This document shows, piece after piece, positions 1 to 11,800 of a stretch of 64,000 nt of DNA. The first letter of the stretch is position 1, and every line of letters starts with the position of its first letter. The translations under genes were made by a program, and so were the position numbers. The notes beneath the pieces are model-generated. The model did not search any database, was not told where the DNA came from, and saw only the letters and a list, made by a program, of their open reading frames with translations. The stretch spans positions 146,480,640 through 146,544,639 of the forward strand of contig CM043955.1 in NCBI GenBank assembly GCA_014529385.2, read 5' to 3'. The DNA is from Adiantum capillus-veneris. Taxonomy: Eukaryota; Streptophyta; Polypodiopsida; Polypodiales; Pteridaceae.

Positions 1-1312
1 ACCCATCAAATCTTGAATAGAATTAGACTTTTGTTCTAGGCAGTAGTCTCAAATCTCTGTAGGGAGTCCGCAACAAAACCGCCCAATCTGCTCCTTAAAT
101 GAGGCCTTCTTAAATGAAGACGTTGATATAAAAGAGTTTCAGAATTTCTCACAATAAGCATCCAAAGAATCTCCCTTGGTCATCCGAAGATGATCCAAGT
201 AGTTCGTATATCTCGTTCATACTGCCGAGTCAGCCAAGAAGAAATAAGAGCCTTTTGAATTTCAACCATTTAACTGGAGCTTCCTTTCTCAGAAGAAGAG
301 TGGACCACCATGTTCGAGTATTTCCCTTGAAGAAAGATGTAGCCCTCCTAATCTTGGAGTGCTCTGAGTAATGCCCTCCAAAGAATGCTATGTCAAACTG
401 CTGAATGAAGGCCAAAGCCCTCGGAGCATCTTGGAATCCAGAAAAGGATTCAAATTTGATCGATTGTCCACCTTCTTTGAATTCTTTTACTTTCTTGCTT
501 TTATCTTCGAGAAAGTCATGTTGGTTGGCTCTGTAAAATTGCTTCTTCTTTGCATAAAACATGTGATTGTCGGAGTCCGAACTGACTGAAGATGACTCCT
601 TTGTAAAACTATCAGAAACTTGGCAAAATCTGGGCTTCTTAGCCTTTTTCTTGCCCTTTCCGAAGCTTTGCTTCTTGCTTCGCTTTTTGCCTTTTCTGTC
701 TCCCTCGCTCGAGTCAGAAGAGCTAGAAGAACTGTCAGAAGAAGAAGAAGAAGAACTGGGTAGTCCTTCAAATCGTACACGCTTCTTCTGCTTTCTTGCC
801 AATGCAAAAGAAGATTGATGACCCAAATAACCCGGGAAGTCAGTCCCCTTCTTGTGCTTTTTCTCTTGTTTTTTGGATTTGTTGTTTGCATCCAAAAGCT
901 GACTAATCTGTGTCTGAACCACCTCTTGTCATTCTTGCTCTGTAACCATCCTCGGAGAAGGAGGTTTTTTGATTGCCGGTTTGATGGGTGGTTCTGTGGT
1001 TTTCTACCACTGGGTGTGCACTTCTATGATGGATTGTTAAGACAAATTTTGCAAATTTTGGATCCTTCTCAATTTTAATCATCTTCTTTATTGCCTCGTC
1101 AACCTGCTGTTGACGTTCCATCTCTTCAAGTTCGAACTGAGTAGGCCGAGGTGGCCCGTACTCTTCCTCTGTTTGATCATGCAAATCTTCTTCGTGATCT
1201 CCGCATTAGCAGATGCAGAATAAGTCGAGTGATTCTTGTTGGAATCCATAAATGTCGCAAGAAAAGGATCTGATTTCCCGGTAAAGAGAAATCGGCCGCG
1301 CTTTGATACCAC
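1..1312 (-). mobile_element. Ty3/gypsy element A (left copy), gag region, runs off window
   Basis: Minus-strand internal part of an LTR retrotransposon, entering from the left edge. Coding blocks at 230-922 and 903-1184 form a Gag: a Ser/Lys/Asp-rich stretch, then a capsid-like core (around 230-450) with the spaced pattern ESFSGF..ALAFIQQFD..TRTWW. This core is close to that of element C's Gag (ITFSGF..ALTFLQQFD..LTWW), so A and C are related chromovirus-type elements. A primer-binding site complementary to initiator Met tRNA (plus-strand ctttgatacca, 1301-1311) lies beside the LTR. Protease and pol would lie outside the window. It is a fossil with a few breaks. Confidence 0.8.
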
Positions 1313-1864
1313 TGTAACAAACTTGGACACTCCAAGTCAAGATTCTACAGCGACACAACAGAGATTCACTTTAAAACAGTTCACAAAGACGACACCCCCC
1401 AACGTAGTTCCGTGCCCCGAGGTATTGGCCCCAAAGACTGGCGCCCCTTTCGGTATTTCTTTTTTATATTAATCTGTGTTCAAAGTACAAGAGAGTCGGC
1501 AGGCGCTCACTCTCAGACTCTGCATCCAGATGCTCTGAGTAATGAGGCCTAGCCCACTTATTTATTGGTACAAGGGATGCCCAAAAGCAGAGCCCCAAAA
1601 ATCTCTAACTCAAAAGCTTACTAACTCAAAAGCAATTATCCAGAAAAGCTTGGCTTTAAAATCAGCCAGGGTAAAGCAGCCAACGCAATTTACGGAATTC
1701 CGTACATTCTGCCATGTCAGCAGTCAGCGGAAATTGCGACGTCTGTACAGATGCCACGTGTTAGCCTGTCAGCACGATTTCCAACGCGTTTTTCAAGACT
1801 GTCACGTCAACTTGTCGGCGCATTTCAGCGGTCCTGCAAGCTGCCACGTCATCAGTTTGTGACA
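1313..1864 (-). repeat. LTR of element A (5' LTR of the left copy)
   Basis: A 552-bp LTR, read on the minus strand from TGTCACAAACTG at 1864 to TTTGTTACA at 1313. The same sequence recurs at 19592-20232 (full) and 27567-27692 (truncated). The primer site at 1301-1311 shows that this is the 5' LTR of an element extending to the left. It abuts family D sequence at 1865, so A inserted into D. Confidence 0.85.
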
Positions 1865-4133
1865 GTTCGAATGCCCGCGGCATAATCATTAAATGGGTTA
1901 CCAACTTCCTGAAGATCATTCTGAAGATCTTGTTGTGGTGCTACCGGGATTTCCTCATTTGCTTCTGAATGCTCCTCTGAACTGGCTTCTGCTTTCCCAC
2001 TGAGCTTTTGAGGTATAGACCCGTCTGGTTCCCGACCATCAATCTGAACTGATCTTTTCCCAGCGTTTTCTTCAGTGAACTGATCTGGGTATTGTTGTTT
2101 TTGTCGTTCCGCTTGTTGTTTGTCCATTAGCACTGCATTGAGGTCAATATTTGTTTAAAAAAATTTGTTTATAGATCTTTTTGGTTCCATATTTCTTAAA
2201 AGAGCTCTTCCGGCCTTAATGCCTTTCTCCATGATCTTGTGTTATCTGTCTTGACCTCGATTCTCCTGTTGGAGCCTTGGATGGTTAATGTTTGGTTTGC
2301 ATAATCATGATACAGCCCCAGCTGTTCTTAACCATGGCCTTCCTAATAACAATCCATAAGCCTCTTGGACATCCAACACCAGAAAACTGGTTTTGAATTT
2401 CTCTTTCCCCACCCTTATTTGCATGTTTTTGATGAGACCGGTGGCTTGCACTACCATGTGATCTGCCATCCTTATTCTGAATGGAGCTGGCTTCATCTCA
2501 GTGATTCCCAGCCTTTGCCGAAGATGCTCATCGAGAATATTCACTCCTGCTCCTCCATCCAAAATAACTCTAGATAGCGGTTCCCATTGTTTTTGGAGCT
2601 TATAGTCTATTTGGATTATTGGAACCCTCATCATCTCTAATGGCCGCTAAATCCACTGTTCTAGCCTCTGCTTCAACTTTCCTCTTTTGTCTCATAAAAT
2701 TGGCCGCCTCAAGCAATGTGTGTCGAATGTCATCCAGCTCTACAGTTAATTCGGTGACAGACTTTGACATATATCTCATTGATTCTCTTGTAGCTGTTGG
2801 CTGGCTCTGTGATGCATCCACCTGATTCTTCCCTAGTCCAGTGATTCCAGCTTTGGTAAGGTCTGCTCTGACTTGCATTGATTATTCTCTCAGATTCTGT
2901 ATTGCAGCCATCATAGACTCATCTAGTCCCTCGGCTGCTTACTTCAATTTTGCTTCTGAAGACTGGACTTGTATTCTGTGAATTCTTCGAGTATCTGAAC
3001 TTTCTGGTTGTTCTGACACCTTCTTTGATAGATTTTCAATGATTTTTTATGCAAGCTCCCTTTGTTCCTACCATTCATCGATTACTTTTTCCTTACCTTT
3101 AGCCTTCCACACCTTCCTCTGATGTTTCTACTTTCTAGCCTCAGTAGTTTGGTTATCTTCTTCAGTGGGGATTTTTTCAATCACTACCCCTTTGCTTCTT
3201 GTGACCACTCTTACGGGTACTGGTTCTGGTGGTTTCTGGTCAGCTATCTCTAGCTTTGGAGATTCTGGACATTGAGCTGCAAAATGACCATACTTTCCAC
3301 AAGTATAGCAGTTCATATTTCTCTTGGAAAAATCTCCCCTACCTCTACCCCTTCCAGTTCCATTCTGATAGCGCCCCCTTCCTCCTCCAATGCTTGTAGT
3401 AGCTTCATTTTCCCTAGTACTACTGCCTTAGGCGTTTCTGGATTCGTAAGGGCAATCATTGACAAGTCCTTTCCTTTCTTGAAGTGATGAATTCGAATTC
3501 CACACTTGTTCCAGACATGCCCAAATGCTTTGCAATATGTACATTGGGAACACTCACTTGACATATGGTCCTTTGACCTGTACTTTGAACACCATATTTC
3601 AATTTTCCTCATTGAGGTTCTTGTTTTGGCTATCTCAGCAATTCGCTTAGACATTTCTTCCTTTCCTAGTTTTGCTTTTTTCCTCTGGTTCGCTTTCAAA
3701 AGAACTGGAGCTGGATCTAGTTTCTGAACTTCCTTCCGTACAGGATTCATCATCACTAGACTCCCTTCTTCTATGCCCTTTCTCCTTTTTCGCCTGTTGT
3801 TCCAGCTTTAGTGCTCTCTAGACCAGATCATTACATTTCTTTGTTGGTGCTGGTACTTCTTGCTCTCATATCCTCCTACTCTTAAAGCCATTTAAGAACC
3901 AAGCTCTCATTCTTTTTCCTGATGGAGGCTCTTGCAGTTGTCTAATTAGTTCTTTTATCTTTTCCACATACCTTCTTACTGATAGCTTGCCTTGTTTGAT
4001 CTTATCTAGCCCACATAGAATATCTTCATCTCCCCTATTGTCTGAGTATTCCAATTTAAAGGCTTTAATGAGATTGTGATATGATCTGAGTTGACAAGCT
4101 GGGCAATGGTAATACCATTTCCTCGCTGCAACT
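1865..4133 (-). mobile_element. Ty3/gypsy element D, gag-protease fragment
   Basis: Minus-strand remnants of an older Ty3/gypsy element. From right to left: the end of a Gag core (3866-4133, Arg/Lys-rich with YVEKIKELIRQL), two CCHC-type zinc knuckles (about 3490-3600 and 3290-3316, CYTCGKYGHFAAQC), a charged linker, and an aspartic protease (2305-2634) with LDGGAGVNIL and the hydrophobic LGRPWL motif. No RT is present here. The matching amino-terminal Gag block lies at 27693-28213, with the 4134-27692 nest between. It is clearly broken in several places and looks like the oldest layer of the nest. Confidence 0.75.
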
Positions 4134-5335
4134 TGTCACGTGCACATCTAACCCTATGTGTACGTGGACAAGTTAACTTCATGACAGGGGTTTAGTTAGC
4201 CTACCTTAGGAAGTGTTCTGGCACTTTTATGAGTCTGTTCGTAGACGTGCATGTCCAGACACTTAGTAGATGCATATCCTCTGGTTGCACACAGCATGAT
4301 CATCAATATTACCATCAGATTCCATCAGAAGCATTTTACAGTGCAGAAAACCTATTTTCCCTATTTTAGCCATTTTTCAATTATTATGTTTGAGTGACTT
4401 TGTTGGGAAACTGGGTAGGGCAATTTGACTCAACAAGTATATAAGACAACCTAGTGCTAGCACTTTCTGGCAGAAGAGACAGCAGGAACGTTGTGTTCAA
4501 AAGTGCACCTTCTCGGCAAGACCCCCCGGGCATGATCACCTAGCGGTTTCAGCCAAGAACAGCCTAGCGTTTTTCTTCAAGTGCAAATTCAGCCTAGCGT
4601 TTTATAGTTGCAACAACCTGGCGAAGCAGACACAGCAGATTCCCCAACGTTTTGCATCAAACACAGATTCAGCCCTAGCGTTTTTGGGAGCAGCAGAACC
4701 CTTAGCGTTTTTGCAAATTCCCGGCGGTAGAACACCCCTTGCATCAGCGTTTTGCATTTGCAGTAATCAAACTCCGCACCGCAAGTCCCAAACCTCGCAG
4801 ATCTCACATTCTCGTAGCAGATTCTCGCCGCACTGTCAGATCCACCGAAGTTTACAAATTCAGCCCAAAAAACGCAGATTTCAGCATCTACATTTTCAGC
4901 GTGTCGTCGTCACCTCATCGTCATCGCTGTCGTCACCGACATAGAGTCAGAATTCAGCAGATCAAGATTTGCAGATTTCAACCCTTAGCGTTTTCTGATT
5001 TCAGCCCGTCTTGTCGTAGTCCTTATCATCGTCGACATCGTCAGCAAGTCCATTGCATTGTAGAAATTTGTGCAATCGATAGTAGACCGCTCTCGCCATA
5101 GAGAGTGGGCCTTCGAAGGAGGGTTTGATAACATTCTGGTGTCGTATTCTTCTCTCTCTATCTCTCAATCTCAGCACCTTCATTCACAGTTTTTATCACT
5201 TTGTTTGTCATCACTTGCACTCTCTCATTCAAGGAACGGAAGGCTCTCCCTTCCGTAAGTAAAAGGAACCCTTGAGCACAGTTCGGAGCACTCATCTTGA
5301 GCAAAGTTCATCATTCACATCCGCTGCACCTTACA
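4134..5335 (+). repeat. LTR of family B, first copy (5' LTR)
   Basis: A 1,202-bp LTR starting TGTCACGTGCACATC and ending CACCTTACA, followed after one base by a Met-tRNA primer site. A TATA box (tatataag, 4438-4445) lies about 300 bp in. Downstream of it, a short AGCGTTTT word recurs at least seven times (4541-5000). Further copies are at 17105-18292, 18728-19591 (partial) and 21208-25223 (solo, interrupted). Copies 1 and 2 differ by roughly 7% over the first 380 bp by eye, so this insertion is considerably older than element C inside it. Confidence 0.88.
4438..4445 (+). promoter_or_regulatory. TATA box in the family B LTR
   Basis: TATATAAG, positioned as an LTR (U3/R) promoter. It is conserved at the matching place in the second LTR (17410-17417) and as tatataag in the solo LTR (near 21512). 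Conservation across three copies supports function when the family was active. Confidence 0.6.
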
Positions 5336-5336
5336 T

Positions 5337-5348
5337 TGGTATCAGAGC
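5337..5348 (+). other. Primer-binding site, family B (initiator Met tRNA)
   Basis: TGGTATCAGAGC lies one base after the LTR end. This is the standard plant sequence complementary to the 3' end of initiator Met tRNA. A diverged version (tggtattaaagc) follows the second LTR at 18294. Confidence 0.85.
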
Positions 5349-7305
5349 TTTGGCAGTGTTTTGTATCACTCAAGGAAAGAATCACATAAAAAAAAAATTG
5401 CTTGTTGCGGTCGCACGTAACCCAAGTCCAATTGGGCGTGTTGATTCCTAATCGTGTTTTGAAGAGTGATAGGAAACCCAAGAAAGAAGGGCTTGTCTAG
5501 CCTCTCCTTGTTTCTCTTTTCACTCGTTGAGAGCGGACCGTGCACTTAGCGGCCGGCCAATCGACATGAGGTGGGAAAAAGAAACCTTGGTGTGAGCGCA
5601 AGGCCGCCAAGGGGTGCGTCCGTGGGAAAGAGAAGAGCTTGGGTAAGAGAAGATCCTTCTCTAACACAGATTGCAAGAGAAAGAAGAACCTCAAGACTCC
5701 AGAATCTCAAGAACCTCAAGACTCAAGAACCCAAGACCCACAAGAACCCAAGATCCTCGTGAACTTAAGAACCCAAGACTTCAGTGTATGGTCATTACTC
5801 GAAGCGGAATGGATACTTCGCACGGAGGTGATGAGCATGGCAGTGGCGAAGAAGAATTTTCCGCACCATAAGGTTTTTCTGACCCTCCCCCTTCTCCATC
5901 TACGCCAAGGATTGCACCAAATCCTATGGAGTCTTTGGTCAAGTCAATGATGGACATGATGTTACACCAAGAAGCTCAACGCGTTACCTTGGATCGCGAA
6001 GCGTGCTTGGCGGCCGAGGAACGAAAAGAACGAAAAGTAGAAAGAAAGGCAGCTATTGAGCGTGAGCGTGAGCAAGCGCGCATGGCGGCCGAAGAAAGAA
6101 AGGAGGCGGCCGAAGAAAGATGAGTGGCCTTGGAGTCAGAGCGTGAGGCGCAGAGAGACCTACGCATGCAAGAGTTGGCCCGACAGGTTCTCACCTCGAA
6201 AACTGAGGCGGCCAAAGATGTTGGTGGTTCATCAAGTGGCGCAAGCCGAGATTCGGACTCCAACAACCCCGTCACCGAGAAGTTGACTTTCAGTAAGTAT
6301 GACGGTAAGATGGATGCTAGTGTTACTCATTCTTGGTTGCATCAATTTAATGCTTATTTTGCAACAACTAAGAAGACAAGGAATAGCAAGGTTCTTACGA
6401 CAGCCATGTACCTTTCCGATGATGCCATTAATTGGTACCACGCATGGCAAGAGGCACAATTGGCCATGCACCTAGAGGAAGCCGACGGAGACGCGCCCCT
6501 TTCCTTCAATTGGGCCGACTTCCAAGACAAGCTCAAGGCGCGGTTTATGCCACCACACTACCTAGCGTGGTTGAAAGAGGATTGGCGCCATCTCAAGCAG
6601 AATGGTATGCCAGTCATGTCTTTTTCTAACCGTGTTTTGCAGCTCGGCACCCAATTATGCAAATCGGATGATGAGTGCAAAGAGGCTTTTCTTTTTGGGT
6701 TGGACGAATATATCAAGTTTGATGTAGAGGTCTTCGACCCCGTGGATCTCAACAAGGCGGTAGCAATTGCTCTCTCCCAAGAGATGAAGCACAACAAGGG
6801 AAAGCCCAAGGAAAACAAGACCTCTCCAAGTACCACTCAGATTTCTCAGAACCCGCAGAGCGGTAAGAATGGTAAGAATGGTAACTCTTCTGACCAATCT
6901 TCCTCTAGTCTCTCAGAAAAGAACTCTATAAATGAACCTAAGGGTAAAGCTAACACAATTGCTAAACCTAAGCTCACTCCATATGAAAAGGCAGAAAAAG
7001 GAATTTTAGCAGGATACATCACGTCGGAAGAGCAAAACATTTATTCTAAGGAAGGTCAATGTTATCATTGTCACATCAAGGGTCACATCAAAAGAACATG
7101 TCCTAAGCTTGAGTCTAAAGAACCCACAGAACCCACTTCCTCTGTCAATGCAATAAATAAGAACACTAGTGTGACCCAAGTTTCTCATGATCATCCATTG
7201 ATGAGTCTCTCATTAAGTGTTATGGTCATGTGAAGGGTCAGTGTTTTCCCATATTGTTTGACCCAGGTAGTATGCATGATGTGATTAGTGACTCTCTTGT
7301 AGAAA

Positions 7306-7310
7306 GAGCC
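7306..7310 (+). repeat. Target-site duplication of element C (left copy)
   Basis: GAGCC flanks the 5' LTR here and recurs at 15750-15754, one base beyond the 3' LTR. A 5-bp duplication is normal for Ty3/gypsy integrases and shows that C integrated directly into family B. Confidence 0.75.
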
Positions 7311-8790
7311 TGTCACGAGGACGTGGCAGTTATTAACCATGTCACAGAGATGTGGCAACTGCTAACCTTGGTTGTTGGTTTCTTTCCAATGGGGTTTATT
7401 TTATTTGTTTAAGACCCTCTTTTTGAAGTAGCAAACGGTCGGACATTGTATGGCCAATGTGAACGGTAGATTCACCCGCAGACGGGAAGGGGTCGGCACT
7501 GGAATTCGTATGGTAAGAGGATGTCTAGGCTCAGAGCAAGATCATATAGGTCCCCCCGTCGCATTTAGCAAGTTGGTGGATACTAGGAAGTGAACTCAAT
7601 TAAGGCGTAAAGTCAAGGTGGGACTACCAACCAAAAGTATCCGACAGTTGGGCCACATTGCATTTTTGGATGCGGTCCCAATGAGGATAGATGGTCAGAA
7701 GACCAGTGGGAGCCCAACGGAAGCATCTCCTAAAATTTAGGGAACTGCTATTTTGGGCCACGAAATGTGTTCACGTCATTACCTTCGGTATGACTAGGGG
7801 AACACTTTACAACTCTGCCGCGAAGTCAACTGACGCACCAGTTGAGATATTTTTAGCAGGGAAAGCCCAAACTCGGAAATTGGGCGACGTGTCAGCTTGT
7901 GAGCGATTCTGCCACTCTGGGAGGCAAAAACGAGCTGCATATCAACAAAGGGGGCGCCATTTTCAGCCACAAGCGGATTGCAACAGGTACAGAAGCTATG
8001 GAATGCTTACCTTGCCCTCTATGCACAGTATGGTGACGGGAGTGATGCCCCGCACGCTACATACTGCTCTCTTTCTCCCCTACGTGCAGTTATGTGATGC
8101 CCCACAAGAGGGCTACTCATTTGACTGATGTACAGTTGTGTGGGTTCATGCTTTTGTGCTGAGGCAAGAGCCTCCTTGAGCAGGAACAGGGGTAGCTAAC
8201 TGCTGCTCCAAAGCAGGCACTGGTGAGGGTCATAACCTCACCGTACAGGTGCAAAATCAGCGCTGTGTATGCGCTGTAATTTGACTGTTTTTCAGCCATA
8301 CGGACGCCAGGATCATTGGGAATCGTGCCCCACTGGCAAAGGACAATTAGGGGACTGTTTGGGGCTGAAAACAGGGCAAAAACCAGTAAATACAGCGTGC
8401 TGAATTTACTGTTTTTGGACAGGAATCAGAGGGTATACGACAGTGCAAGCGAGTTCCAGCAGGGGAATTGGTTTCGCGCAAGTTTTGGGGCTGTTATGCT
8501 GCCGAAATTTGGCCAAATCAAATGGTATCTAGGTGGATACACGTGAAGGATTCCCAAGACCTTACCTTGTAATTTACCCTCCTAAAGAATAAAGAAATAC
8601 CGAAAGGGGCGCCAATTTTGGGGCCTACAGGTTGTCGGCGTCTGCTCGGAGCATTCTAGCTTCCGAGCCATGTGTGAGTTGAAGTGTTAACTCCCGTCGC
8701 AGGTTCTCTTTGCAAAGTGCTCTGTGTGTGTGTATAAAGTAAAGAATTTCGGGTGAAAGCCAACGCCTACCGCCCTACGGGCCGGTTTCA
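7311..8790 (+). repeat. 5' LTR of chromovirus C
   Basis: Starts TGTCACGAGGACGTGGC and ends GGGCCGGTTTCA. It contains an AATAAAG polyadenylation-like signal (8588-8594). This is followed by a segment, AAATACCGAAAGGGGCGCC, that is also found in the otherwise different LTR of family A. The open frames inside the LTR (for example 7691-8128) recur in the other LTR and have no recognisable domain, so they are not called. Confidence 0.92.
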
Positions 8791-8808
8791 TGGTTCCATT
8801 GCCGGGAC
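8791..8808 (+). other. Primer-binding site of element C (tRNA-Glu-like)
   Basis: TGGTTCCATTGCCGGGAC directly follows the 5' LTR. From memory of plant tRNA-Glu, whose 3' end reads roughly GTCCCGGCRACGGAACCA, this is complementary with one or two mismatches. It differs from the Met-tRNA sites used by families A, B and H in the same window. Confidence 0.6.
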
Positions 8809-8864
8809 ATCAATCACTTTTTCCTCAAAGAGTGAGCCTGGATTGTTGAGGGTAAAGACACACA

Positions 8865-11800
8865 GTGCAAGAACGCGGGGATTACACTATGGCCGACAAG
8901 GGGAAGGGAATTATGGAAGAGGGTTCCTCTCCAAAGGACAGGCAGGAGATTCCTATGGTTTTTGAGATTGGCAAGAGCTCACGGCCACGTCAGTCTGTAC
9001 CTCCTGTCAACGTCAATGTCCCTCCAGTAGTACAGGGCTTTATGACAGGGCAACTTGAGGATGATGCGTTTAAGACTCAGTTAGTTGCCGCGGTGAATGT
9101 CTTTTCGCAGCTGGTGCAGAATCCGAGGTTTATGGAATTCTTGCAAGCGCCACCAGTGCAACAGCAAAATAGGCAACCTACGCCGCGTACGGAGCTTGTT
9201 GAAGCTCAAGCCCAGGTACTTCATGAGGCGCAGGAGGAAAGGGAACACTCGCATGTTGCGGAGTCGGGGGCTCCAAAGCAGGTTCCTCCCGTGCTTGAAC
9301 AGGTGGCTAGAACGCCTATTCCACAGGTTATGCCAGTTCAGCCCGCCACCTTTCAGAGCCAGCATGCTGTCTTGAATGGACAGGGAGCTGGATACCAGGC
9401 TATGCACTCAGTTTTTCCACCACCCACGGTACATCCTGGGTATTTCGGGGGTGGATCAGTGTTCCAAAGTATGGCTGGTTATGCGTCTGGAAGTCAGCCG
9501 TACATGCCAGGAACAGTGTTCGGGGGTATGCAAGGCATCATGCCAAACCCAATGTATGGTACTATCGGCATGCAGCAAGGTTTCCACGGCAACCAGGGCC
9601 AGTTTGGGGTGCCACAGGGTCATTTTGGCATGGCTGGTTTTTCTGGACAGCAGCCAGATATCGCACCTCTGACGCAAAATGTGAATGGCCAACACATGCC
9701 GATCATGCCTAGTACAGTGCCCATGTTGCAGACCATTCCGTATGACAATTTGGGGGCACTAGAGAAGCCGAAGGCTTACAAAGAAGGTGGTGCAGCGGTA
9801 AAGTTCATTACCTTCAGTGGTTTCGAGGACAAGACAAAGGCACTCACTTTCCTCCAGCAGTTTGATACAGCTTATGCGGGAGGGAATTTTACAGAGGCCT
9901 CGAAGGTCAGGAAAGCTGCCACTTTCTTAAAGGACAATGCGCTTACATGGTGGACGACATTGTTAATGCAAGGACAGGCACCCGCCACTTGGGTTTACTT
10001 CAAGCAAATGTTTGCATCTGCTTGGCTATCAAATGAATTTGAAGCCGATGTCTTGACAGATTGGCACCAGCTTACGGCAGCTTCGTGCAAGAGCTTGCTG
10101 GAGTACAATAGGAGGTTTTGTAAAGCATTACTCTCAGTGACCTCCTACAGATTTGTGCCATTGACAGAGCAGATAGAGAAGTATTGTTGTGGGCTGCCTA
10201 AAGGGCTTCGCGATTACTGTACAAAGAATAGAGTGGCTACCCTTACTCAGCTTATGGAAGTTGCGAACACTGGTCTTGCCCTGTTGAAAGGAGAGGACAG
10301 TGGATTTCCGAGCAATGATAAAGGAGGGCAGCAAAAGAAAAATTCAGCGAAGAAGCCCTTTGTGAAAACGGCTCCTGATGCGTCACAGGGGTCAGAACAG
10401 GCCACCAAAGACAAGGATTCAGCTGGGACTTCTGGAGCGCAGGCAAAGAAACAGAAAAGGAAGCCTTTTGTGCGCAAGTCACTCGAGGAAAAGAAGGTCC
10501 TAATGGCTGAGAACAAATGCTTTATATGCGAGCAGCCTGGTCACTTTTCTATCAATTGTCCACAAAGAAAAAGGCCAACTGACTCAGAGGATAAAGAAGA
10601 CCAGAAAGACAAGAAGCCTAAACCCACGGCAGGTTTAGTGCCAGACATGGTGGGTGACAGGCCCAGCACAGATGCCAGTGAGTTATGCAGGGCATGGGGT
10701 AAAGTTAGGGATCAGACGGCACTCATCTTCTTTGATCCAGGTGCCAAAGCCAACTTTATCTCACCAGAGTTAGCTATGAAGCTCGGCATCAAAGCTGAAG
10801 AGATGGGGTACACAGCAGAGGCAGGGTTGGCATGTCCTGGCCACTCAGAGTGTGTTACTCCCATCATTGGAAAACTGCGTCTGCATATTCAGTCGTATGT
10901 GGACACTGAAGAGTTTTACATCATGCCGCTGGAAGGTTGTGACGCCTTGTTGGGGATCCCGTGGATGTTCCGAGTGCATGCAGTCTTGGATGCCTACAAC
11001 AAAAAGATCACTGTACAGCATAGGGGCAAAACTCACATCTTGGATGTAAAGCTTAAAGGAGAGTCAGTCCCTATTGTATCTGCTTCTGCTATCACTTCTG
11101 TAATAAAGAATCATCTTTCTGTGTACTTGATTTTTGCACGTGATGTCTCAGATAGGGATCAGTCAAATTTATCTGTGTTAGATAAAGAAAGGTCAGCATT
11201 TTTGCAAAAGTTTAGTGACTGTTTTTCTGATTCATTACCGTCGCAATTGCCGCCAGAGAGACCTGAGGACCATCGGATAGATTTGGTGCCAGGGTGTAGC
11301 CCACCAAATAGACCTCCCTACAGGGTTAGTGCGGCGCAGCAGAAAGAGATTATGGGCCAGGTTGAGGAGTTATTAGAGAAGGGGCTGATTCAGCCTAGTT
11401 CTTCACCCTTTTGCTCCCCAGTGCTCCTAGTGCAGAAGAAGGATGGCTCATGGCGCATGTGTATTGATTACCGTGCGTTGAATAAGAATACCATCAAGAA
11501 TAGGTTTCCTATTCCTCGCATTGATGATATTCTCGATCGTTTAGAGGGTGCTGCAATTTTCAGCAGGATAGACCTGAAGAGTGGGTACCATCAGATTCGT
11601 ATAAGCCCAGAGGATGTGCACAAGACTGCGTTTAGAACGACATTTGGTCTTTATGAGTTTCTAGTGATGCCGTTTGGGCTAACAAATGCTCCTGCCACGT
11701 TCAACAGAATGATGGACCGGATTTTCCGCTCGCATCAACAGTTTGTTGGAACATTCTTCGATGACATGATTGTGTATTCGAAGAATGAAGAGGAGCATAG

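Larger units (their letters stand above)
5336..7310 (+). mobile_element. Family B internal region, leader and gag
   Basis: Leader followed by a Gag block. From about 5925 there is a highly charged Arg/Glu coiled-coil-like stretch. The main frame at 6124-7233 holds a retrotransposon Gag core (about 6275-6780, KLTFSKYDGK..INWYHAW..ARFMPPHY) and a CCHC zinc knuckle (CYHCHIKGHIKRTC, near 7059). The beginning of an aspartic protease (DPGS) follows at about 7260, just before element C interrupts the region at 7311. The region resumes at 15755. Broken in a few places. Together the two parts encode Gag and protease only. Confidence 0.8.

Noticed and set aside
230-922. Nuclear Ser/Lys-rich host protein at the left edge
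   Set aside because: The carboxy part is a Ty3 Gag core and the frame lies beside a primer site and LTR of element A.
7691-8128. 145-codon frame present identically in both LTRs of element C
   Set aside because: Identity follows from the LTRs being near-identical; no domain, and not expected of an LTR coding gene.
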